Source: Amphibacillus indicireducens | GTDB lineage: Bacteria; Bacillota; Bacilli; Bacillales; Amphibacillaceae | Length of the DNA stretch: 12,673 bases | Reading direction: 5' to 3' | Assembly: GCF_039539605.1 (NCBI RefSeq) | Contig: NZ_BAABDL010000052.1 | Span: 1 to 12,673 of the forward strand | In this document: positions 6,883-12,673 of the stretch, in pieces | Layout of the letters: every line of letters begins with the position of its first letter | Numbering within the stretch: position 1 is the first letter of the stretch | Notes under the pieces: generated by a model | What the model was told of the DNA's origin: nothing | The model's input: the letters and a program-made list of their open reading frames with translations, nothing else | The model's database searches: none | Made by a program: the position numbers and the translations under genes

Positions 6883-7796
6883 TGAATTTATCGGTGAAAT
6901 TACCAGGACTAAATTTAAAAAATCCAATTATGCCTGCTTCTGGCTGTTTCAGTTTTGGCAAAGAATATAGTCAATTCTATGATTTGAGCGAACTAGGTGC
7001 TGTTGTCATTAAAGCAGCAACATTAAACGAACGACTAGGAAACCCAACACCCCGTGTAGCTGAAACGGATTCAGGTATGTTGAATGCAATTGGCTTACAG
7101 AACCCTGGCGTTGAAATGATAATTGATCAAGAACTCCCGTATTTGAAAAAATATGACGTACCGATTATTGCGAACATCGCAGGTAGCTCGATTGAAGAAT
7201 ATGAGCAAGTTGCACGAGCCTTTCAACGTACCGATGGGATTGCCGCAGTTGAATTAAATATTTCATGTCCGAATGTGAAAGAAGGTGGGCTTCAATTTGG
7301 GACGAATCCAGATGTTGCCGCGGAAGTAACTAGACGGGTAAAAGCAGCTAGTAACGTTCCTGTCTATGTGAAATTAACACCTAACGTAACAAATGTGGTT
7401 GAAATTGCACAGGCAGTTGAAGAAGCTGGAGCAGATGGTTTAACGATGATTAATTCACTAACTGGAATGCAAATTAATTTACAAAGTAGACGTCCACTGC
7501 TTGCAAATAAAGTCGGTGGTTTAACAGGCCCAGCAATTAAACCAGTCGCGATTCGGATGGTCTATCAAGTGTATCAGGCTGTTAAAATTCCGATCATCGG
7601 TGTTGGTGGCATTATGACAGCCGAGGATGTGTTAGAGTTTTTACTAGCGGGAGCAAGTGCAGTTCAAGTAGGGACAGCTAATTTTCAAAACCCAATGATC
7701 TGTCCAGAACTCATTGAACAATTACCAGCCTGTTTAGCGAAATATGGATTTAGATCAGTTGAAGAAGCAATTGGAAAGGGGCACCAGAGTGAATAA
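6882..7796 (+). CDS. pyrD: Dihydroorotate dehydrogenase B (NAD+), catalytic subunit
   Basis: PyrD oxidises dihydroorotate to orotate with FMN and works with PyrK as the NAD+-dependent class 1B heterotetramer. The 304-residue protein has K44 in VVIKA, the substrate loop NAIGLQN (68-74), and the catalytic cysteine C129 in NISCPN, the base of class 1 enzymes. The FMN phosphate site GVGGI and the AVQVGTANF segment lie towards the C-terminus. The class 1B assignment is supported by the adjacent pyrK. GAGGTGA (6868-6874) precedes the ATG at 6882. The stop overlaps the pyrF start by eight bases, indicating translational coupling. Confidence 0.97.
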   Translation: MNLSVKLPGLNLKNPIMPASGCFSFGKEYSQFYDLSELGAVVIKAATLNERLGNPTPRVAETDSGMLNAIGLQNPGVEMIIDQELPYLKKYDVPIIANIAGSSIEEYEQVARAFQRTDGIAAVELNISCPNVKEGGLQFGTNPDVAAEVTRRVKAASNVPVYVKLTPNVTNVVEIAQAVEEAGADGLTMINSLTGMQINLQSRRPLLANKVGGLTGPAIKPVAIRMVYQVYQAVKIPIIGVGGIMTAEDVLEFLLAGASAVQVGTANFQNPMICPELIEQLPACLAKYGFRSVEEAIGKGHQSE

Positions 7797-8493
7797 ACCG
7801 ATATATATCGCATTAGATTTTAATGACTGGCAAGAAACAAAGCAGTTTTTAGACAGTCATAACTTTACAGAAGAGGCAGTTAAAGTGGGAATGGAGCTTT
7901 TTTACCGAGAAGGTCCCGATGTTGTTAAACGACTACGCGATCGTGGTCATGAGATTTTTCTAGATATTAAGCTTCACGATATTCCAACAACGATTTATAA
8001 GGCGATGAAAAATATTGCTAAGCTCGATGTGGCACTGACAAATGTTCACGGACTTGGTGGTGGCGAGATGATTCGAGCTGCCAAGGAAGGTTTACTTGAT
8101 GGATCAGGCGGAGCTAAAGCGCCTGATTTGTTAGCTGTCACTTTATTAACCTCGATGCATGAAGAGACGCTTCAATCGGAATTAAAAATTAATCAGACAA
8201 TTGAAGATACTGTTGTTCATTTAGCAAAACTGTCTCAAACAAATGGGGCAGATGGCGTTGTTTGCTCCGCACATGAAGTTAGAGCATTAAAACAGATTTG
8301 TGGCGAGGAATTTTTAGCTGTTACACCAGGGATTCGATTGCTAAGCCATGGTTCGGATGACCAAAAGCGAGTAGCGACACCGAAAATGGCCAAGGAATTT
8401 GGTGCCGATGCACTTGTCATCGGTCGAAGTATTACGTTAGCAGATGATCCTAAACAAGCATATATATTAGCAAAAGAGGAGTGGGAAGCATGA
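7789..8493 (+). CDS. pyrF: Orotidine-5'-phosphate decarboxylase
   Basis: PyrF decarboxylates orotidine monophosphate to UMP, the last step of the pathway. I place the start at the GTG at 7789, giving 234 residues, close to the 239 of Bacillus subtilis. GGAAAGGGG (7773-7781) is seven bases upstream, and the next residues NKPIYIALDF align with the family N-terminus. A longer frame from 7744 would add 15 residues lying in the pyrD tail and has no ribosome site. Visible active-site residues are D10 (ALDF), K32 (KVGMELF) and the DxKxxD signature D59, K61, D64 in FLDIKLHDIPTT. VVCSAHE, VTPGIR and VIGRSIT are further conserved blocks. The gene overlaps both neighbours (eight bases with pyrD, ATGA with pyrE). 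Only the start choice is uncertain. Confidence 0.95.
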   Translation: MNKPIYIALDFNDWQETKQFLDSHNFTEEAVKVGMELFYREGPDVVKRLRDRGHEIFLDIKLHDIPTTIYKAMKNIAKLDVALTNVHGLGGGEMIRAAKEGLLDGSGGAKAPDLLAVTLLTSMHEETLQSELKINQTIEDTVVHLAKLSQTNGADGVVCSAHEVRALKQICGEEFLAVTPGIRLLSHGSDDQKRVATPKMAKEFGADALVIGRSITLADDPKQAYILAKEEWEA

Positions 8494-9110
8494 GTAATCA
8501 AGCAGATCGAATTTTAACTGGACTAATCGAAATTAATGCGATTCAAATCAAACCTGATCGTTCATTTACTTGGACATCAGGGATTAAATCACCGATCTAT
8601 TGTGATAATCGATTGACCATTTCATATCCTCACTTGCGCAGTAAAATTGCTGAAGGTTTTGTTGAAGTGATTAAAGAGAAAAATTTAGATGTTGATGTGG
8701 TAGCTGGTTGTGCAACTGCAGGTATACCGCACGCTACATTGCTTGCGGATCGTTTAAATAAATCGACTGTCTACGTACGGGGTCAAGCAAAAGAACATGG
8801 CCAAGGTAATCAAATTGAAGGTGTGATTAATCCTGGTGATTCAGTCGTAATTATTGAAGACTTGATTTCAACAGGTGGATCGGTGCTTTCAGTTGTGAAA
8901 GCAGTAGAAGCAGCGGGTGGAAAAGTTGAAGCGGTTTTAGCGATCTTTAGCTATGGTTTGGAAAAAGCTAGTGATGCATTTAGAGAAGCAGGCGTTCCGT
9001 ATTATACATTGGCTAACTTTGACCAACTTGCAGAGCTATTGATTAAAAGAAATGAAATCACCGAACAAGAAGCAAAAAGCTTACTTGAGTGGCGAGAAGA
9101 ATTAGGATAG
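8490..9110 (+). CDS. pyrE: Orotate phosphoribosyltransferase
   Basis: PyrE joins orotate and PRPP to form orotidine monophosphate, the substrate of PyrF. The 206-residue protein contains FTWTSGIKSPIYCDNR near residue 26, the catalytic loop YVRGQAKEHG (95-104) and the PRPP-binding motif VVIIEDLISTGGS (119-131). The ATG at 8490 overlaps the pyrF stop as ATGA, and AGAGGAG (8475-8481) is eight bases upstream; a GTG at 8481 would overlap that site. It is the last gene of the compact pyr cluster. No terminator follows it, so read-through into carB is possible. The last ten bases before its stop reappear 13 bases later in the intergenic region. Confidence 0.97.
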   Translation: MSNQADRILTGLIEINAIQIKPDRSFTWTSGIKSPIYCDNRLTISYPHLRSKIAEGFVEVIKEKNLDVDVVAGCATAGIPHATLLADRLNKSTVYVRGQAKEHGQGNQIEGVINPGDSVVIIEDLISTGGSVLSVVKAVEAAGGKVEAVLAIFSYGLEKASDAFREAGVPYYTLANFDQLAELLIKRNEITEQEAKSLLEWREELG

Positions 9111-9147
9111 TGAATTAGGATTCAAATCATTTGAATTTTCAAAAAAA
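9109..9147 (+). promoter_or_regulatory. Putative ArgR/AhrC operator: one ARG box plus a partial second box
   Basis: Positions 9109-9126 read AGTGAATTAGGATTCAAA. Against the known ARG box WNTGAATWWWWATTCANW this matches all positions except two G residues in the central AT tract. Three bases later, 9130-9147 has a perfect TGAAT left half (9132-9136) and a poor right half. Two boxes three bases apart is the arrangement known from enterobacterial ArgR operators. The 17-base palindrome at 9120-9136 is formed by the facing half sites. The element lies just upstream of a TTGACA hexamer before carB. Binding is inferred. Confidence 0.5.
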
Positions 9148-9150
9148 TGA

Positions 9151-9178
9151 TTGACAGCTTACCTATGATTATGACACT
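9151..9178 (+). promoter_or_regulatory. Weak candidate promoter for carB
   Basis: A perfect -35 hexamer TTGACA lies at 9151-9156, four bases after the partial second ARG box. The -10 is poor: GACACT at 9173-9178 (spacer 16) matches only three of six positions, and better-looking TATGAT (9164-9169) is too close. A regulated or weak promoter is plausible, but read-through from pyrE may also feed carB. Confidence 0.35.
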
Positions 9179-9221
9179 TTTTAAAAGCAAAATTAATTGA
9201 CGATTAGGGGGAAATAGGAAT

Positions 9222-12200
9222 ATGCCAAAAAATAAAACGATAAAAAAAGTATTAGTGATTGGGTCTGGACCGATAACGATTGGTCAAGCTGCTGAATTTG
9301 ATTATGCTGGAACTCAGGCTTGCCAAGCATTAAAAGAAGAAGGAATAGAAGTTGTTTTAGTCAATAGTAATCCAGCGACCATTATGACAGATCAAGAAAT
9401 GGCAGACAAGATATATATTGAACCACTTAAGGTTGAGGTACTCGAAAAAATAATTAATATTGAACGACCAGACAGTCTAATTGCTGGTTTAGGTGGACAA
9501 ACAGGTCTAAATTTAGCTGTTCAGCTTAATGACCAAGGAATTTTAAAAAAGTATGGCGTAAAAGTGATTGGAACCTCAATTGAATCGATCAAAAAAGGCG
9601 AAGACCGAGAAGTTTTCAAGAATATCATGGAAGAAATCGGACAGCCAGTGATCGAAAATCGTATCGTGACTAATTTGGAGGATGGCCTTCAGTTTGCAGA
9701 GCAGATAGATTATCCAGTGGTCGTTAGACCCGCCTATACCATGGGTGGCGCTGGTGGAGGGATTGCTGAATCAGAAGAAGAATTAAAGGATATTTTAACA
9801 AAAGGGCTCTATCTAAGTCCGATTAATCAAGTGATCTTAGAAAAGAGTATTAAGGGATGGAAAGAAATCGAATATGAAGTGATGAGGGATGGTCAAGAAT
9901 CAATCATCGTATGTAGTATGGAGAATGTTGATCCAGTTGGTATTCATACAGGAGATAGTATCGTTGTAGCGCCTAATCAAACCCTTTCAGATAGCGAAGA
10001 AAAAATGCTCAGACAAGCATCTCTAGATATTATTGATGAAATCGGTGTAATCGGTGGTTGCAACGTTCAACTGGCATTTGATCCGGAAACATCGAATTAT
10101 GCAGTCATTGAAATCAATCCGAGAGTCAGTCGTTCTTCTGCACTTGCATCAAAGGCTACTGGCTATCCGATTGCAAAAGTAACCACCAAGATTGCCTTAG
10201 GTTATCGACTAGATGAAATCAAACATTCTAAAACGAACGAAGTCTATGCTTGTTATGAACCGAATGTTGACTATGTCGTCGTGAAAATACCGAAATGGCC
10301 ATTTGATAAATTTCTAGAAGCAAATAAGACACTTGGTACTAGAATGATGGCAACTGGAGAGGTAATGGCGATTGCAGAAAATTTTGAAGCTGCCCTGTTA
10401 AAAGGGATTCGGTCGTTAGAAATTGGTCAATATTCTTTAGAGCATAAAGCGACAAAAAATAGAACGGATGAAGAACTGCTGAAGCGAATTCAAGCCCCGG
10501 ATGATGAGCGGTTATTTGACTTGGCGGAACTACTTAGAAGAGGCTATGAAGTAGAGTTAATCGGCAAAATGACAGGGATTGATTTATTCTTTTTAAATAA
10601 ATTAAGCGGTATTATTGAGTTAGAAGAATCCTTAAAACAATTAACGATTGACGATTTAAATCGGGACAAGTTAAAACAAATCAAGAAAATTGGTTTTTCT
10701 GATAAGGCCATTGGTGATCTGATGGGATGCAGCCCTCATAAGATCTATCAACTAAGAAAAGAATTGACGATCATTCCTTCATTTAAGGTTGTCGATACGT
10801 GTGAAGCTGTTTCGACATCGATTTCTCCTTATTATTATTCCGTTTATGATGAGGAAGATGAGGTCGAAGTTAGTCATAATGAAAAAGTGATGGTTATCGG
10901 TTCTGGCCCCATTCGAATCGGGCAGGGGATTGAGTTTGATTATTGTTGTGTTCATAGTGTACTTGCTCTTAAGCGAGCTGAAATAGAAACAATTATGGTT
11001 AACAACAATCCCGAAACCGTTAGTACGGATTTTGATATGTCAGACAAACTCTATTTTGAACCTTTAACAGAAGAAGACGTATTAAATATTATTGAAAAAG
11101 AAAAACCATCAGGTGTCATCTTACAATTTGGTGGACAAACAGCGATTAAATTAGCAACCTTTTTCAAGGAACTAGATATTCCTATTTTAGGTACGCAACC
11201 TGAGCAAATCGATCGAGCAGAAGATAGAGAAAAATTTGATGCATTAATCGAAGATTTAGAGATAAAAAGACCTGAAGGAAAAGCAGTTTGGAGTTTAGAA
11301 GAAGGTGTTGAAGTGGTTAATCAGTTAGGCTATCCAGTATTAGTCAGACCTTCTTATGTTCTTGGTGGACAAGGAATGGAAATCATTTTAAAAGAAAAAG
11401 AATTGAGAAAATATTTAGCTGAAGTTTTCAAAAGAGACAAAAAGTATCCTGTCTTAATCGATCGCTATTTGATCGGTAGAGAGATCGAAGTCGATGCTTT
11501 ATGTGATGGTGAAGATATTTTAATCCCAGGAATTATGGAACATTTAGAAAGAGCAGGCGTTCACTCAGGTGATAGCATCTCGATTTACCCAAGTCAAAAT
11601 ATTTCTGAGGAAATAAAAAGTAAACTGGTCGATTACACGAAAAAAATTGCTTTAGCCTTAAAAGTAAAAGGCATGATTAATATTCAATTTATTGAATTTG
11701 AAAATGATCTATATATAATCGAAGTAAACCCTCGCTCAAGCAGAACGGTTCCTTATATCAGCAAAGTAACTGGTGTTCCAATCGTTGCTTTAGCGACACG
11801 AGTGATGTTAGGAGAAAAACTCGTTGATTTAGGGTATCAACCTGGATTATATCCTGAAGCAGATATTGTCAGTGTAAAGGTGCCGGTATTTTCAACAGAG
11901 AAATTGCCCTTGGTTGAAGTTAGTCTTGGACCTGAAATGAGATCAACTGGTGAAGTGTTAGGGATCGGAGCTAATTTTGAAGAAGCATTATATAAAGGTT
12001 TTTTAGCTGCAAATACACCTTTATTAAAAACAAATGGTCATATTTTGGTTACTTTAAAAGATCAAGATAAATATGAATTTCTACCAATAGCCAAGTCCTT
12101 AGTTAAAAAAGGTTTTCAATTCATGGCTACGGAAGGAACGGCCGCATTCCTAGAAGACCATGATGTGAAAGTTGAAATAGTCAATAAGATCGGAGAAAAT

Positions 12201-12428
12201 AAACCGAATATATTGGATGCAATTCAGCAAGGAAAAGTCGATTTAATTATTAATACACCGACCAAAGGAAATGATGTCGACAGAGATGGCTTTAAAATTA
12301 GAAGAGCAGCCGTGGAATCATCAGTAGGTGTGTTAACATCACTCGATACCGTGTTCGCTTTATTTAAAGTGTTAGAATCAGGATTAACAATTGATGGCTT
12401 AAATATGATTAATCTAGGATCAGCATAA
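9222..12428 (+). CDS. carB: Carbamoyl-phosphate synthase, large subunit
   Basis: CarB makes carbamoyl phosphate from bicarbonate, ammonia supplied by the CarA glutaminase, and two ATP, for arginine and pyrimidines. The 1068-residue protein has the full layout: first ATP-grasp half (GSGP at 14-17), a central oligomerisation region (about 400-550), second ATP-grasp half (GSGP at 560-563), and an MGS-like allosteric domain (about 935-1068). ATG 9222 follows AGGGGG (9206-9211). No carA is visible beside it, which is unusual. Features such as VLGGQGMEI in the second half (Bacillus PyrAB has GGRAMEI) recall clostridial CarB, from memory. Arginine codons are 21 of 36 AGA/AGG by hand count, against about 15 of 65 in pyrB to pyrE, suggesting a different origin. 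The upstream ARG box suggests arginine control. Confidence 0.96.
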   Translation: MPKNKTIKKVLVIGSGPITIGQAAEFDYAGTQACQALKEEGIEVVLVNSNPATIMTDQEMADKIYIEPLKVEVLEKIINIERPDSLIAGLGGQTGLNLAVQLNDQGILKKYGVKVIGTSIESIKKGEDREVFKNIMEEIGQPVIENRIVTNLEDGLQFAEQIDYPVVVRPAYTMGGAGGGIAESEEELKDILTKGLYLSPINQVILEKSIKGWKEIEYEVMRDGQESIIVCSMENVDPVGIHTGDSIVVAPNQTLSDSEEKMLRQASLDIIDEIGVIGGCNVQLAFDPETSNYAVIEINPRVSRSSALASKATGYPIAKVTTKIALGYRLDEIKHSKTNEVYACYEPNVDYVVVKIPKWPFDKFLEANKTLGTRMMATGEVMAIAENFEAALLKGIRSLEIGQYSLEHKATKNRTDEELLKRIQAPDDERLFDLAELLRRGYEVELIGKMTGIDLFFLNKLSGIIELEESLKQLTIDDLNRDKLKQIKKIGFSDKAIGDLMGCSPHKIYQLRKELTIIPSFKVVDTCEAVSTSISPYYYSVYDEEDEVEVSHNEKVMVIGSGPIRIGQGIEFDYCCVHSVLALKRAEIETIMVNNNPETVSTDFDMSDKLYFEPLTEEDVLNIIEKEKPSGVILQFGGQTAIKLATFFKELDIPILGTQPEQIDRAEDREKFDALIEDLEIKRPEGKAVWSLEEGVEVVNQLGYPVLVRPSYVLGGQGMEIILKEKELRKYLAEVFKRDKKYPVLIDRYLIGREIEVDALCDGEDILIPGIMEHLERAGVHSGDSISIYPSQNISEEIKSKLVDYTKKIALALKVKGMINIQFIEFENDLYIIEVNPRSSRTVPYISKVTGVPIVALATRVMLGEKLVDLGYQPGLYPEADIVSVKVPVFSTEKLPLVEVSLGPEMRSTGEVLGIGANFEEALYKGFLAANTPLLKTNGHILVTLKDQDKYEFLPIAKSLVKKGFQFMATEGTAAFLEDHDVKVEIVNKIGENKPNILDAIQQGKVDLIINTPTKGNDVDRDGFKIRRAAVESSVGVLTSLDTVFALFKVLESGLTIDGLNMINLGSA

Positions 12429-12495
12429 GACGGTCGAAGTTCATAATTTAATTAAATTAAAAAAATCTCGAGTAGAATTTTGGGATTGAAATGAG

Positions 12496-12530
12496 GGAGG
12501 ATAATCAAATAATGATTATCCTCCTATTTG
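12496..12530 (+). terminator. Hairpin after carB, possible weak terminator
   Basis: A perfect 12-base-pair stem (12496-12507 with 12513-12524, starting GGAGGATAATCA) has loop AATAA and is followed by only a short T-rich stretch (TATTTG). The position, 67 bases behind the carB stop, suits a terminator, but the T tract is poor. It could instead act as an mRNA 3' end stabiliser. Confidence 0.5.
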
Positions 12531-12586
12531 AATGAATTTCATAATGACTTAATTGGCTATAAAACACGAACAATTGAGTGACAGGT

Positions 12587-12673
12587 GACGCGGTGATTTA
12601 CACTCTAGGCGGACGCTTTCCGCGGGATCGGCCTCAGCTAATTGATAAAAGCTTTCCAAGCTTTTATCACTGG
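12587..12673 (+). repeat. Edge of a Bacillaceae-type intergenic palindromic repeat
   Basis: The segment with GGCGGACGCTTTCCGCGGG (12608-12626) followed by CGGCCTCAGCTAATT resembles, from memory, one arm of a dispersed intergenic repeat common in Bacillaceae; in such elements a complementary arm containing CCCGCAGGAGTC follows. An internal hairpin at 12643-12669 (12-base-pair stem, loop TCC) would lie at the centre. The window ends before the second arm. The left boundary is uncertain. The region 12531-12586 shows no gene. Confidence 0.5.

Noticed and set aside
8235..8501. Minus-strand frame opposite pyrF
   Set aside because: Fully within conserved pyrF coding sequence; no promoter or ribosome site.
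9120..9136. Perfect 17-base palindrome as a separate operator
   Set aside because: It is explained by the right half of the first ARG box facing the left half of the second.
12444..12459. 16-base AT-only palindrome behind carB
   Set aside because: In such AT-rich sequence this is likely by chance; no other support for a site.
1..12673. CRISPR array, tRNA or rRNA genes, defence or toxin-antitoxin system, prophage genes
   Set aside because: None is visible; the window is almost filled by housekeeping pyrimidine genes.

Overview
The window looks like chromosomal DNA of a low-GC Bacillota, most likely class Bacilli, family Bacillaceae. The gene order lspA, rluD, pyrR, pyrP, pyrB, pyrC, pyrK, pyrD, pyrF, pyrE is the classical Bacillus pyrimidine locus. 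Base composition is AT-rich, Shine-Dalgarno sites are strong (GGAGG/GGGGG types), and two typical PyrR attenuators are present. A genus near Amphibacillus, Halolactibacillus or Gracilibacillus is only a guess. All genes are on the + strand.

Layout. (1) Positions 1-65 hold the 3' end (domains V and VI) of a group II intron whose body lies outside the window. (2) A sigma-A promoter at 106-135 drives lspA (signal peptidase II) and rluD (rRNA pseudouridine synthase), which overlap. (3) A second promoter (1543-1571, its -35 lying on the rluD stop codon) starts the pyr operon. A first PyrR attenuator precedes pyrR and a second precedes pyrP (uracil permease). A simple terminator with no PyrR-binding loop separates pyrP from pyrB. 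(4) pyrB, pyrC, pyrK, pyrD, pyrF and pyrE run on with overlaps or very short gaps. (5) A 111-base gap carries a near-consensus ArgR (ARG) box, a partial second box three bases away and a TTGACA hexamer, followed by carB (carbamoyl-phosphate synthase large subunit). (6) The last 245 bases contain a hairpin likely to end carB and, at the right edge, one arm of what looks like a Bacillaceae intergenic palindromic repeat.

How it works together. PyrB, PyrC and the PyrD/PyrK dihydroorotate dehydrogenase (with PyrE and PyrF) convert carbamoyl phosphate and aspartate to UMP. PyrP imports uracil. PyrR senses UMP/UTP and terminates transcription in the two leaders. In Bacillus the carbamoyl-phosphate synthase genes pyrAA-pyrAB lie between pyrC and pyrK. 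Here they are missing from that place. A carB with clostridial-looking motifs, AGA-rich arginine codons and an arginine-type operator sits after pyrE instead, and no carA is visible.

I see no wholly new system. The interesting part is the rewired supply and control of carbamoyl phosphate: loss of pyrAA-pyrAB from the operon, loss of the third PyrR site, and a carB that looks foreign and arginine-controlled.
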